A DNA stretch of 64,000 nt from Bos javanicus (lineage: Eukaryota > Chordata > Mammalia > Artiodactyla > Bovidae): the NCBI RefSeq assembly GCF_032452875.1, contig NC_083890.1, forward strand, positions 47,688,483 through 47,752,482, read 5' to 3'. The position numbers and the translations under genes were made by a program. Shown one piece after another: positions 22,795-34,417 of this stretch. The notes under the pieces were generated by a model. The model had not been told where the DNA came from. It saw only the letters and a list, made by a program, of their open reading frames with translations, and made no database searches. Each line of letters starts with the position of its first letter. Positions within the stretch are counted from its first letter, which is position 1.

Positions 22795-22866
22795 GTTTTG
22801 TATATGTGTGTGTGTGCATTTAATTGAAGTATAATTGATTACCAATGTTTCAGTTTAACACAACTT
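22795..22866 (-). mobile_element. L1 3'UTR fragment with (TG)n
   Basis: TTGAAGTATAATTGATTACC is the antisense L1 3' end wording. Confidence 0.55.
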
Positions 22867-23178
22867 TAACCTTTAAACTCAGGAAGGCTTATCTGTGGCC
22901 TCTGAGAGCCTGTGCATGATAGCAAACAGTGGCATAAATACCTTCTACTTACAGAAAATTTCAAGATTCTTATTAGGTCTTACTCCTAACCTTCCCCCTT
23001 GTACCTCACCTCCAAGATTTGCCAAAAAAACTGTGACCAAGAGACTGATCTGAAATCTCAAGTCCAGCTGGGACTCTATGATAGCCTACCCAGATCAAGA
23101 GCAGGCACAGAAAAGGACATGGCGAATAAGAAGTCTAGGAAATACACCACCCAGTTAATCCCCGTTAGAGGTCATTCT
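22867..23178. other. Intergenic stretch with no recognised feature
   Basis: No gene or repeat recognised. Confidence 0.4.
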
Positions 23179-23190
23179 AAGTTAGTTGTA

Positions 23191-23405
23191 AGGCTTCCCT
23201 GGTGGCTCAGAGGGTAAAGCGTCTGCCTGCAATGCAGGAGACCCAGGTTTGATCCCTGGTTTGGGAAGATCCCCTGGAGAAGGCAGTGGCACCCCACTCC
23301 AGTACTCTTGCCTGGAGAATCCCATGGATGGAGGAGCCTGGTAGGCTACAGTCCGTGTGGTCTCAAAGAGTGGGACACGACTGAGCGACTTCACTTTCAC
23401 TTTTC
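23191..23405 (+). mobile_element. Bov-tA SINE with 12-bp target-site duplication
   Basis: AAGTTAGTTGTA at 23179-23190 and 23406-23417 is perfect. Full head, body and CACTTTCACTTTTC tail, so a fairly young insertion. Confidence 0.95.
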
Positions 23406-23417
23406 AAGTTAGTTGTA

Positions 23418-24171
23418 CCTAAGAAAGCAGAAGCAAGAAGAAACTGACGGATTATTAGCCTGACCCTCACCATTCACAAAACAGAGATAATAGATTCATT
23501 ATCTCAGCCCCCTCTCCTTAACAGTATGGGTTTGATTGCCCTCTTGCCTACAGATAATTCTCCATCAAAATTAAATCTGTCAGCTCGTTCTCAATTTTAT
23601 AAACTACACAGGCAGTGGGAGAGAGGAGGTTGGGCGGAGGCTGGCACTGGGTGGGGGGAGGTTATCTTTCCCAAGGCTGCCAGGATGCCAGTCCAAAGTT
23701 CCTCTAAGCCAAGGACTTGGAACCATGCCTGCATTCACGGTCCCATAGCGACATCAGCTGGTCAGTTCCCAAACAACAGCCCAGCCAGGGAGGAACAGGC
23801 TTGAAAGCCTTTAAAAGTCAGCTACAGACAAGAATCATCTGATAAAGGTATTTTTCAACACCTGCACAATAACTCGATTTTCAAAGTGTCTTTTACAATG
23901 ATTCTTCCAACTAGGTAATATCAATTACTGGTATTAATAACAAATTTAGAAGTAAGCTTTCAGAAATGGGAATTTAAAACCTTCCTGGGACAACAAGTAT
24001 TATAATCAGCCCAAATAAAATGCATGAATTTTGTAGATCAAGAATGGATTTTAACATATAAAGTGGAAACCAAGCACAGTTTTAGATGGATTCTCAGACA
24101 ATATTAAGACAAAAAGTGACTCCTTTTGGAGAGTTACAGCTTTGCCAACTAGCCCAGGCCCAGCATGAATG
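23418..24171. other. Intergenic stretch with no recognised feature
   Basis: No gene or repeat recognised; an open frame at 23526-23804 resembles nothing known. Confidence 0.4.
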
Positions 24172-24291
24172 GGGCTTCCCAGATGGCGCTAGTGGTAAAG
24201 AACCCTCCTGCCAATGCAAGAGACGTGGGTTCATTTTCTGGGGTCGGGAAGATCCCCTGGAGTAGGAAGTGGCAACCCACTCCAGTATTCT
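24172..24291 (+). mobile_element. Truncated Bov-tA SINE
   Basis: GGGGCTTCCCAGATGGCGCT head to CACTCCAGTATTCTGTGGAT; the remainder of the Bov-A body is missing. Confidence 0.8.
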
Positions 24292-24434
24292 GTGGATGAA
24301 GCAGAACAAGAATGTAGGTACAGATAATTGCAAGGAGAATTGGAAGAAGGTTCTGAGCATCATGCCTCTAATTCAGAGCATGGAGCCGAACGGAGGAGAA
24401 GAAATATTCTTGGGATTCACAGAGCACAGTTTGG

Positions 24435-24615
24435 AAAGTGAAAGTCGCTCAGTTGTGTCTGACTCTTTGCAATCCCATGGACTACACAGTCCATGGAATT
24501 CTCCAAGCCAGAATACTGGACTGGGTAGCCTTTCCCTTCTGCAGGGGATCTTTCCAACTCAGGGATCTAACCCAGGTCTCCAGCACTGCAGGCAGAGTCT
24601 TTACCAACTGAGTTT
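24435..24615 (-). mobile_element. Bov-tA SINE
   Basis: GTCGCTCAGTTGTGTCTGAC through to the antisense head TCTTTACCAACTGAG. Confidence 0.85.
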
Positions 24616-24721
24616 GGAAGCAACTGTCTATACCATAACAGTGTTCTGAAGAGGAGAAACTGGACGAGCAAGGATTAAATGAGGTAATCTAGGCACTCAG
24701 AATGATTTCTCTCTCTTTTTT

Positions 24722-24790
24722 TGTTATTTCTAAATTACTTTTTATTGGAGTAGAGTTGCTTTAGAATGCTGTGTAATTTCTTTCTTGATT
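24722..24790 (-). mobile_element. L1 3'UTR fragment
   Basis: TTTATTGGAGTAGAGTTGCT and the following bases are antisense L1 3'UTR wording. Confidence 0.5.
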
Positions 24791-24825
24791 CAAGGTAAAC
24801 TCATTTTAAAGGTAAAGGAAATATA

Positions 24826-24948
24826 GTGGTTTAGTCGCTAAGTCGTGTCCAACTCTTGCGACCCCATGGACTGTGGCCCGCCGGGCTCCTCTGTCCATGG
24901 GATTCTCCAGGCAAGAACACTGGAGTGGGTTGCCATTTCCTTCTCCAA
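24826..24948 (-). mobile_element. Bov-A SINE monomer
   Basis: TAGTCGCTAAGTCGTGTCCA to GGTTGCCATTTCCTTCTCC. Confidence 0.85.
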
Positions 24949-25463
24949 AAGGAAATAAGAAAGAATAAGAAGAATAAATAAGAAATAATAAGAAGACTGA
25001 TTAAAACGGAAGAAGCCTTAAAAATTTGGAGACTAGAATTAGATATTGGCAGTTGGAATGTGTTATTATAAAAACACAACCAATGACTCAGTATTTCTAG
25101 CTGATTTTCTCACGTGTGAAGAAGTGCTTATATGTAACTACTGCCCACAATAACAATGACTTTTGCTCATTATCCATTGCAGCTGTAGGTCAGCAATTGT
25201 TTTATGTGCCTTCAGATTCGAGCTGAAGAAACGCCCTGGGTCTGGGACACAGCAACCCAGTGCAAGGAAAAGAGCTCAGACCTAACCACACCGCGGCTCT
25301 TAAAGCTTCCACTCGCCAGTCATTGACCAACATAAGCCAAATGTCCGCCCCTGACATCTGCGGGCAGAGAAGTAGTCATGTAATCCTCACGTAGGGAGAC
25401 ACTGCAAGCCATGCGGTGGACTGAGTAATATTAACACCAAGGACAATAATACTAATACAATCT

Positions 25464-25665
25464 GCCAGGAGCGGTGAAGGATCCACCTGCCGACGCAGGA
25501 GACGCAGGAGACGCAGGTTCAATCCCTGGGTCGGGACGATCCCCCGGAGGAGGGAATGGCAACCCACCCCAGTATTCTTGCCTGGGAAAACCCATGGACA
25601 GAAGAGCATAGTGGACCACAGTTCACGGAGTTGCAGAGTTAGACGCGACTGAGCACGCATGCATC
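25464..25665 (+). mobile_element. Bov-tA SINE with an 18-bp internal repeat
   Basis: The box-B area has GACGCAGGA repeated (about 25493-25515); body and tail are typical (GCGACTGAGCACGCATGC). Confidence 0.85.
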
Positions 25666-25699
25666 GATACACATAGCAGCATTGCAAGTCTCAAAATAA

Positions 25700-25998
25700 T
25701 GGTGGGCAATGAAAGACCAGAAAAAAGAGTACATTCTGTATGATTCCACTTATATAAAACTCTAGGAAACGCAAACTAATCTGTGATGACAGGACGTGGT
25801 GGCCTGGGGAGAGGAGAAGCCAGGGTGGTGGAGAGAGTAGATAAGGGAACTTTGGGGGTGATGAATATGTTAATTATCTTGATCCTGGTGATGATTTCAT
25901 GGGTGTATTCATCTGTCAAAACCCATCAAATTGTAACTCCAAATATATGCAATTTATTGTGTGTCAATTATGCCTCAATAAAACATTGAAAGTACTTT
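25700..25998 (+). mobile_element. L1M-type LINE 3' end
   Basis: TGTATGATTCCACTTATATA, then GTGATGAATATGTTAATTAT, ending in TATGCCTCAATAAAAC. Confidence 0.75.
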
Positions 25999-26011
25999 TT
26001 AAAGAGTGCTT

Positions 26012-26229
26012 GAAAGTGGAAGTGAAGTCTCTCAGTGGTGTCTGACTCTTTTCAACCACATGGACTGTAGCCTACCAGGCTTCTCTGTCCATGGGATTTC
26101 CCCAGGCAAGAATACTGGAGTGGGTTGCCATTTCCTTCTCCAGGGGATCTTCCCAACCCAGGGGTCGAACCCGGGTCTCCTGCATTGCAGGGAGATGCTT
26201 TACCATACGAACCACCAGGGAAGCCCTGG
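26012..26229 (-). mobile_element. Bov-tA SINE with 12-bp target-site duplication
   Basis: TAAAGAGTGCTT at 26000-26011 and 26230-26241 is perfect. Antisense body and head (CCACCAGGGAAGCCC). Confidence 0.95.
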
Positions 26230-26241
26230 TAAAGAGTGCTT

Positions 26242-26480
26242 ACTGCATGATTATATGAAGTTCAACAAACAGGCAAAATTAATTTCTGGTGGTTACTCTT
26301 GGGCTAGGTCCTGACCAGAAGGATCATAAGGATACAGGTGATGTTGCCTTTGAGCCGAATGTAAGTCAGAGCTACACAAGTGTGTTCTATTGATGAAATT
26401 CCACTGATTTGTATGTTTATGCTGAGCGAGCTTTTCGGTAAGCAAGTTGTACTGTAATAAAAAGTTTTAAATGTGCTGCT
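26242..26480 (+). mobile_element. Second L1M-type LINE 3' end
   Basis: TATATGAAGTTCAACAAACA, then CTACACAAGTGTGTTCTATT, ending AATAAAAAGTTTTAAA. It covers the same L1 region as 25700-25998 but from a different subfamily. Confidence 0.65.
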
Positions 26481-26640
26481 GTTTTTTTTTAAACAAATAC
26501 CAACCATTTTAACACTATTAAAGAAAGCCATCCTCATAAATAATGTATGACAGAAAAATAATGGTTATGTGATTCCCTTATTTATCACCTATTTTGGAAA
26601 TTCAAGGGCTGTGAGTGAATTTTTGTCCTGCAGTTCTCCC

Positions 26641-26905
26641 CATTTATTGGAAGGACTGATGCTAAAGCTGAACCTCCATTACTTTGGCCACCTGATGGGA
26701 AAAACTGACTCATTGGAAAAGGCTCTGATGCTGGGAAAGACTGAAGGTGGGAGGAGAAAGGGATGACAGAGGATGAGATGGTTGGATAGCATCACTGACT
26801 CAATAGACATCAGTTTGAGCAAACTCCCGGAGTTGATGATGGACAGGGAGGCAGTCCATGGGGTCACAAAGAATTGGACACGACTGAGTGACTGAATTGA
26901 ACTGA
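26641..26905 (+). mobile_element. BovB LINE 3'-end fragment
   Basis: ATTGGAAGGACTGATGCTAA to the GAATTGAACTGAGG tail. Confidence 0.88.
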
Positions 26906-27481
26906 GGTCTCCATGACCAAGGATTTGGATGCCTGGATGTGGGATGCTACCCCAACTAAATCCCAGAAATATGCTGGTTTTCAGGACTGAGAGCTTGGTA
27001 GGAGCCCCGAAGGCCTTAGAGTGACTTGGCAGAACCTTGATGACGGCCCCAAGGAGACTGTTGGTGAGAGCTCAAAGGAAAAGAAAATGTTCTAGGAGAC
27101 CAGAGGAAAGGGGCAACTTGTGATGCTGTAGCTGAAAATGTAGTAACACCGTGGCTATGGGAACATGGAAATAGAATGTGTACTTCTGAAAGGGATAGTC
27201 TAGGAGACTTCCAAGCAGAGTATGGAAGGTGCTGCCTGCCTCTATTTGCCACTGTAGAGAAGGTGAGTAGAGAAACTCAGTAAACTAAAGAACTGCTAGA
27301 TACAAAGAAATCAGGACTTCTTAGGCTCAAAAATAAAACTCTCCTGCCAGCTTTCCAAGTAGCAATCAGTGCTAAGATTAAGAAATGCCTTTCAGACAAA
27401 GATCAAACCCAAAGTATGTCAGGAAATCACGGTCTACAGATGAAGCCAAGGATGTGATTGTACACCTTTTGTGAAGATCTT
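26906..27481. other. Intergenic stretch with no recognised feature
   Basis: No gene or repeat recognised. Confidence 0.4.
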
Positions 27482-27492
27482 ATAAGGCAGCA

Positions 27493-27762
27493 GCTACTGC
27501 TGCTGCTGCTAAGTCGCTCAGTTGTGTCCAACTCTGTGCAACCCCATAGACGGCAGCCCACCAGGCTCCCCCACCTCTGGGATTCTCCAGGCAAGAACAC
27601 TGGAGTGGGTTGCCATTTCCTTCTCCAATGCTTGAAAGTGAAAAGTGAAAGTGAAGTCGCTCAGTCTTGTCTAACTCAGCGACCACATGGACTGCAGCCT
27701 AACAGGCTCCTCTGTCCATGGGATTTTCCAGGCAAGAGTATTGAGTGGGGTGCCTTCTCCAG
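27493..27762 (-). mobile_element. Bov-A2 SINE with 11-bp target-site duplication
   Basis: ATAAGGCAGCA at 27482-27492 and 27763-27773. Two Bov-A units joined by the GAAAGTGAAAAGTGAAAGTG linker. Confidence 0.95.
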
Positions 27763-27773
27763 ATAAGGCAGCA

Positions 27774-28261
27774 CTCATTTCAAATAGACAAGTCTTAGAG
27801 TCTTAAAGCCTCGGTTCCTCGGGCGCTGTCTTACAGGCAATCTGAACTGCAGAAAGGTTTAGTCGAGAGATTTCAAGTGTTTCTTTTAGATAATAGAAGG
27901 GATTACCGATAAATTCACACACACACACACACAAACTACGAATTTTTAAGGGAATTACATTAGCTTGAATTGAGAACACAGACAGTAAACATGAAACGAT
28001 GCCTTTGAATGCTCAGATTTCTATGGTTAGAAACCAGATTGAGAAATTATTCAGCTTCAAACAAGGGCACATTTCATGGAAAAGGAAGCTTATTTCAGAG
28101 GGTGAAGCCAAGAGCCACTGGGAATCATTCCCAGGCATCGGAATTGCACCCTAATCATGGACCTGGCAATACATGCCCAGTTGAACTCCAGAATTTTACG
28201 AACCCGTAACTGCTGTGTATCTTCACCTTTTTTGAATACAAATGTCTCTAATGGCAGATAC
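27774..28261. other. Intergenic stretch
   Basis: Contains a (CA)n microsatellite at about 27916-27933; otherwise nothing recognised. Confidence 0.45.
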
Positions 28262-28445
28262 TAGGAGCCCCTGCCACAGTTGTGGAGGCATTAAAGTGCT
28301 TGCACTCCCAGCGCATGGGGAGTGGTTGACCCCTGGTCAGGGAATTAGATCCCACGTGCCAAAATTAAAAGTTGCATGCTGCAACTAAAGATCTGGTGTG
28401 CTGCAACTAAGACCCAGCACAGCCAAATAAATATTTTAAAAAAAA
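28262..28445 (+). mobile_element. CHR-2 SINE
   Basis: Diverged head; GACCCCTGGTCAGGGAATTA and the AAGACCCAGCACAGCC tail are typical. Confidence 0.75.
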
Positions 28446-28705
28446 TATTGGAAGGACTGATGCTGAAGCTCCAATCCTTTGGCCACCTGATGGGAAGAAC
28501 TGACTCATTGGAAAAGACCCTGATACTGGGAAAGATTGAAGGCAGGAGAAGGGGATGAGAGAAGATGAGATGGTTGGATGGCATCACTGACTCATTGGAC
28601 ATGAGTTTGAGCAAGCTCTGGCAGTTGGTGATAGACAGGGAGGCCTGGTGTGCTGCAGTCCATGGGGTCGCAAAGAGTCGGACACGACTGAGTGACTGAA
28701 CTGAA
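28446..28705 (+). mobile_element. BovB LINE 3'-end fragment abutting a SINE tail
   Basis: ATTGGAAGGACTGATGCTGA follows directly on the A-rich CHR tail and runs to GAGTGACTGAACTGAAT. Confidence 0.88.
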
Positions 28706-28807
28706 TACAGAGAGAATGACCCTTCAGGAGAGGGAGGCATACGTTACCTATAGAATGGAATCATAGAACCCTTGGACATTATCCATCAGTTTCTCCATTC
28801 ATTTTTC

Positions 28808-28915
28808 ATAGTTCCATTCAGTCACTCAGTCATATCCACCTCTTTGCAACCCCATGGACTGCAGCACGCCAGGCCTCCCTGTCCATCACCAACTCCCGGA
28901 CTTCACCCAAACGCA
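28808..28915 (-). mobile_element. BovB LINE 3'-end fragment
   Basis: TTCCATTCAGTCACTCAGTC to CACCAACTCCCGGACTTC, antisense BovB 3' terminus, about 100 bp from the preceding plus-strand fragment. Confidence 0.8.
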
Positions 28916-29870
28916 CTTCTCAAAATAAATTTTATGTGTTGAAACTGTGTGATCATTAATAAGGATTTATTATATTACTCTCTCTACTTGTGTGTATGTC
29001 TGAAATGTTCCTTATTAACTCTTTGTAAAGAAATATTGCACTGAAATTGAATAGATGAAACAAACTGAATGCATGCAGTTGAAACACCGCCAAATTAATT
29101 CTGTCAATATTCTACATACTTGCTGAGAATCGTTTCCAAGGAACTCTTGGTAGATGGTCTGACACTGCTTAAATGCTTATGATGACAAGGAGTGCGCTCA
29201 TTTTGGGCAGTCAGAGTCGGATGGCTCTGCTGGTAAGGAAATAATGTTGAATGGATCCAGAATAGGACCCTTTATAACTTCCAATGAAAATCAGACAATT
29301 CCTCCACCAAGAAAGCACAGTTATCGTTTTTGTTTTATTGAGTGCAGTTTCATATAATCCCCCACACTGGCACCGTTCAGTATTCAGGATCACACCCATG
29401 TATGCTACCGAGTCTGTTAGAGAGCTGCTCAGGGCTGTGTTCCCACCCTCTGGGCTCAAAAAGATGTGAGCAAAATATTTAAGGAAAATTAGGATACCTA
29501 CAGGCAAAACCTGACAGAGTGTTGCTCACTGTGCTACATAATGGATTGAGATTTTTTTCTAATATCATAGCTCCCCATATCTTCACCTACCTGTCAGCTC
29601 CACATCATTTGTTATTAATTTAACACCAGAGAGTCTGGAAAGAGCTCCAAGCTAGTGAGAGAACACAAATCAGGAGCAAAGACAGCAAACCTCCTTGGAG
29701 ATTCTTGTTCACAAACTTTAAAGGAATTTGAAAAATGCCTCTCAATTGGGAGGATGCTTGATATGAAATCAAACAAAGTAGAGAAACATGAGTTTCAGTT
29801 GCCTCATTTACAGGAAAAACTGAGACTACTATACGGGTGGCCAGGTCATCTGTGGAATTCCAAGCAGCAA
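28916..29870. other. Intergenic stretch with no recognised feature
   Basis: No gene or repeat recognised in about 950 bp. Confidence 0.4.
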
Positions 29871-30665
29871 GTGAGGTGTGGTTGATTTACAACCTTGCGG
29901 TGGTTTCTGACGTACAGCAAAGTGACTCAGTTATACGTGAACATGCATTCGTTTTCATATCCTTTTCCACTGTAGGTTTTTACAAGGCTATTTAATATAG
30001 CCCCCTGTGCTATACAGTAGGACCTTGTTTATCCATAGTAGTGTTAATCCTAATTTATTATAATCCCTAATGTAACCCTCTAATTTATCCCCACTTATGG
30101 TAACCATGAATTTGTTTCCTACTTCTGTGACTTTGTTTCTGCTTTGTAAATAAGTTCATTTGTATCTCTCTCTCTCTCTCTCTTTTTTTGGGTCCGGAGT
30201 GAGAGGGGTCCTGCAGCATGGCTTCCAAGAACTCAGTTCCGCGACCAGGGATTGAACCCAGGCCCTTGGCAGTGAAAAATGCCAAGTCCTAACCACTGGA
30301 CTGCCAGGAAATTTCCCAGGTATGATAATATTGAGGTTCATCCATTATTGATGCTTCATTACTTCATCCTCTTTGTGGCTGAATGATATTCTATTGTATG
30401 TATGTACCACATCTTCTTTATCCATTCATCCCTTGATGGACATTTGGGTTGCTTCCATGTCCTGACTATTGTAAATATGAGTGCTGCAGTGAACGTTGGG
30501 GCACATGTACCGTTTTGAATTAGAGTTTTCTCCAGATATATGCCCAGCCGGGGGATTGCTGGATTATATCGCAATTCTTTTTTAGTTTTCTGAGGGACCT
30601 CCGTATTCTTCTCCACGGAGGCTGCACCGATTTACATTCCCACCAATACTGTAAGCAGGTTCCCT
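29871..30665 (-). mobile_element. L1 LINE 3' end with ORF2 C-terminus, split by CHR-2
   Basis: Left part is antisense L1 3'UTR (CTATACAGTAGGACCTTG). Right part encodes on the minus strand the ORF2 C-terminal wording WIKKMWYIHTIEYHSATKR (30616-30359). Truncated and dead. Confidence 0.85.
30186..30320 (-). mobile_element. CHR-2 SINE nested in L1
   Basis: GTCCTGCAGCATGGCTTCC to CCACTGGACTGCCAGGAAAT, next to a (TC)n run at 30168-30184. Confidence 0.85.
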
Positions 30666-30814
30666 TGAAGCAAAGATTTCTTAACGCAGTTGACGAGACA
30701 CCTTCTGGCCCAGCACCTGCTTGCTTGCTCAGCTTCCCTCTCCCCCACTGACCCAGAACAGCTTCTGCAAGAATAGGGTTCTGCTCAATGTACAGCCTGT
30801 GTATGTGCAATCCC

Positions 30815-31024
30815 AGGCTTCCCTGCTGGCTCAGTGGTAAAGAATCCACCTGCCAAGCAAGAGATGCAGGCTTGATCCCTGTGTCAGGGAGATCCCCTGG
30901 AGGAGGGCATGGCAGCCCACACCAGTATTCTTGCCTGGAGAATTCCATGGACAGAGGAACCTGGTGGGCTACAGTCCACGGGGTCGCAGAGAGTCGAACA
31001 CAACCGAGCAGGTGAGCATCAGCC
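30815..31024 (+). mobile_element. Bov-tA SINE with 11-bp target-site duplication
   Basis: TGTGCAATCCC at 30804-30814 and 31025-31035. Head AGGCTTCCCTGCTGGCTCAG. Confidence 0.93.
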
Positions 31025-31069
31025 TGTGCAATCCCCAACCCCCCAACCTCTGCACCACCACTCCATCTC

Positions 31070-31360
31070 ACCTGTCACCTGAAAAACACCTTTTCCTCCA
31101 GTCTCAGCTCAGACACCTTGACCTCCAGGAACCCTTCGCTGACCTTCCCCAGTTCCGGAGGCAGGGCTTCTCTGTATTCTTGCCTTTCTCTCCGTGTCCT
31201 GCTCCTTGTCTCACACACGATTCTTTATTCTTCCCACACAATTCTAATCCTGTCTTCAAGCCTCTTCCCTCAAGGCTCCCTATACCTGAGCTATTGTTTG
31301 TCCGTGTGGCCCTAGCGCTTCATTCAGGGCTGGTGCATAGTAATGGCTTAATGAACCCTT
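31070..31360 (+). mobile_element. L2 LINE 3'-end relic
   Basis: CAGTCTCAGCTCAGACACCT and the following CCAGGAACCCTTCGCTGACC match L2 3' wording. Confidence 0.55.
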
Positions 31361-32029
31361 GGGATAAATGCAGGACAGACGTGGATGTGGGAGTTACCTG
31401 CACGACATCACAGCAGGCACTCACCTGCATAACCTTATTTACCACACATTGATGGCGATGAAACGTGGGTTTAAACACGGGTTTAAGATCGCTGCATCTT
31501 CTGCAACAGAAAGTGAAGTTCTAGAACTGAACATTTTCAGACAGGCACCGCTAAGAGCGATCTGATACAGTAACGGTTTCTGGCACATGCAGCTCGTTTT
31601 AACAGATGCCGAGATGACAGACAGAAAGCTGTCAGGCCTGCTCCAGAAAAGAAAATCAGCCGGTTCATGTTCCACTTGACAAATTAATTTCCTTTGACGT
31701 TTAATTTGTATCCTTAGGTACTGTAGATTTAAAACTTGACTAGGACAGCAGCAGATTAGAGAAGGGTTCCATTTCACAAAATCAAATTGTCAAGTTTTTG
31801 TTTGTTTGTTTTTTTATGAGCAACGTGGTCCCTGCATGGATATTTCCAAGTCAAATAGGCAGATTATTGACTATTGTAAATAAAATACAGCCTCTCTTAT
31901 CACTCTGAGGCTTAATGTTGACACCATGCATCCACTCACCATAAAAACAGGGGAAAGGACAGTGGGAAGTTACAAGTATGTGGACTTCAGAACTGGAAAG
32001 TTGACTCAAAAGTCCAGATTCTCCATCTA
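31361..32029. other. Intergenic stretch with no recognised feature
   Basis: No gene or repeat recognised. Confidence 0.4.
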
Positions 32030-32790
32030 TTACAGGAGGGTCTCAACCCTGACTTTGCATTAGAATCACCAGGGAATTTTTTTTCCTTTTCTTTAATTCA
32101 AGTACAATCAGTTTACAATGTTGTATTCTGTGCACTTTTGAAGCATATAGAAAAGCGATGCAGATAAACAGACATATATGTTCTTTTTCAGACTCTCCTT
32201 CCTTATAGATTATTACAAGACACTGAGTACTGTTCCTTGTTCTATACAGTAGGTCCTTCTGTATACTATATATATATTGTGTGTGTTAATCCCAACCTCC
32301 TAGTTTATCAACCCCCCCACCTTTCCCCTTTGATAACCATAAATTTGTTTTCTATGTCCATGACTCTATTTCTGTTTTGTAAATAAATTCATTTGTATCA
32401 TTTTTTCAGATTCTACATATAAGCAGTATCGTATGATATTTATCTTTGTCATACTTCACTTAGTATAATAATCTCTGGGTTCATTCAGGTTGCTGTAAAT
32501 GGCATTATTTCATTCTTTTTTATGGCTAATATTCCACTGTATGTATGAACCGCATCTTCTTTATCCATTCCTCTGCTGATGGACAGTTAGGTGGCTTCCA
32601 TGTCTTAGCTATTGTAAACAGTGCTTCAGTGAACATTTGAGTGCGTGTATCTTTTCCATATCCTTAAAATCACCAGAGGATATTTTTTTAATACCAATGC
32701 CTATTCCCACCTCAGACAAAATGAATCAGGATCTCCAAGGAGTACGGCATGACATCTGCAATTTTTAGACCCTCCAGGTGATTCATGCAT
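32030..32790 (+). mobile_element. MER5-type hAT element split by L1
   Basis: Left arm GGTCTCAACCCTGACTTTGC, right arm about 32675-32790 ending in CTCCAGGTGATTCATGC. The arms are terminal-inverted-repeat-like, as in MER5. L1 sits between, with a partial duplication of AATCACCAG. Confidence 0.6.
32077..32670 (-). mobile_element. L1 LINE 3' end
   Basis: Antisense L1 3'UTR and ORF2 end (TTTACAATGTTGTATTCTGT, CTATACAGTAGGTCCTTCTG, TGTAAATGGCATTATTTCAT). Confidence 0.82.
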
Positions 32791-32813
32791 AGATCTATTA
32801 GCCATGTGGATTT

Positions 32814-33064
32814 TTTTTTTACTTTTTTAAAATTGATAATTGCTGTACAGAATTTTGAGGTTTTCTGTCAAACATCAACAAGAATCAGCATAAATATACC
32901 CATGTCCCCTTCCTTCCGAACCTCCCTCCCGTATCCCTCCCCATCCACCCTTTAGTCTGTCACAGAGCCCCTGTTTGAGTTCCCTGAGTCACACAGCAAA
33001 TTCCCATTAGCTATCTATTTTACATACAGTATTGTAAATTTCTACGTTACTCTCTCCATACATC
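32814..33064 (-). mobile_element. Ruminant L1 3' end with 15-bp target-site duplication
   Basis: Poly-T left end (antisense tail) then GCTGTACAGAATTTTGAGG and antisense L1 3'UTR. TAGCCATGTGGATTT (32799-32813) and TAGCCACGTGGATTT (33065-33079) differ by one base. Confidence 0.88.
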
Positions 33065-33079
33065 TAGCCACGTGGATTT

Positions 33080-33606
33080 GGGCACTTTAACGTAATTAAT
33101 ATTCCTGGCATATAAATGGAGTGTCGTAGACACCTGTCACTGTCATAACTGACCATCAACATTTTTCTTATTTAATAACAGCTTTTTTTTGTTTTTAGAA
33201 TTAAGTTTGGAAAAAAGATTCATACGTTGTAATTTATTGATATGTCCTCATAACTCTTTACATTTATCGGTTCCATCTCCCCTCTGCCTTTTCTTTTTTC
33301 TTTGCAAATTACTTACTAATGGTCTGAAATGATCAGTCCACTCACTTGTCCTATAGAGTTTCCTGTGGTTTAGAATTTGCTGATTGCCTATCCATGGTTT
33401 CACTTAATTAGTTCTTCTTTCCTATTATTATTTCCTGTGAACTGATTGTTTGATAAAAGACTTAATCAAATTTAGACTCAACTGGCAAGACTACCTCCTA
33501 GGTGATGAATGTACCTCTCTCAGGAGCTCATTCTGTCTCTTTGCCTCCATTTGTGTGATGTGAAGTTATTGATAATCATTGCCTGGATCCATTATTTCAC
33601 TGGGAT
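33080..33606. other. Intergenic stretch with an old unassigned repeat
   Basis: 33180-33560 reads like an ancient mammalian interspersed repeat (TTGTCCTATAGAGTTTCC, TTGCTGATTGCCTATCC) that I cannot name. Confidence 0.4.
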
Positions 33607-33618
33607 ATGCAAAACAAT

Positions 33619-34417
33619 ATCAACATCAATAACCTCAGATACGCAGATGACACCACCCTTATGGGAGAAAGTGAAGAACTAAAGAGCCTCTTGATGAAAG
33701 TGAAAGAGGAGTGTGAAAAAGTTGGCTTAAAACTCAACATTCAGAAAACTAAGATCACAGCATCTGGTCCCATCACTTCATGGCAAATAGATGGGGAAAC
33801 AATGGAAACAGTGAGAGATTTTATTGTTTTGGGCTCCAAAATCACTGCAGATGGTGACTGCAGCCATGCAATAAAAAGACACTTTCTCCTTGGAAGAAAA
33901 GCTATGACCAACCTAGACAGCATATTAAAAAGCAGAGACATTACTTTGCCAACAAAGATCAATCTAGCCAAAGCTATGGTTTTTTCCAGTAGTCATGTAT
34001 GGACGTGAGAGTTGGACTACAAAGAAAGCTGAGTGCCGAAGAATTGATGCTTTTGAACTGTGGTGTTGCAGAAGACTCTTGAGAGTCCCTTGGACTGCAA
34101 GGAGATCCAACCAGTCCATCTTAAGGGAAGTCAGTCCTGAATATTCATTGGAAGGACAGATACTGAAGTTGAAACTCTGATACTTTGACGACCTGATGCA
34201 AAGAACTGACTCCTTGGAAAAGACCCTGATGCTGGGAAAGATTAAAGGTGGGAGGAGAAGGGGACGACAGAGGATGAGATGGTTGGATGGCATCACTGAT
34301 GTGATGGACATGAGTTTAAGTAAACTCCAGGAGTTGGTGATGGACAGGGAAGCCTGGCGTGTTGCAGTCCATGGGGTCGAAAAGAGTCCGACATGACTGA
34401 GTGACTGAACTGAACTG
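33619..34417 (+). mobile_element. BovB LINE, 5'-truncated, with 12-bp target-site duplication
   Basis: Begins just before the YADD motif (RYADDTTLMGESEE) and ends in (CTGAA)n. ATGCAAAACAAT at 33607-33618 and 34418-34429 is perfect. This copy has TGG CAA at the diagnostic site (33780). It is broken by frameshifts after codon 130 and a stop in the LRYF stretch. Its 3' end faces the 3' end of the next BovB. Confidence 0.95.
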
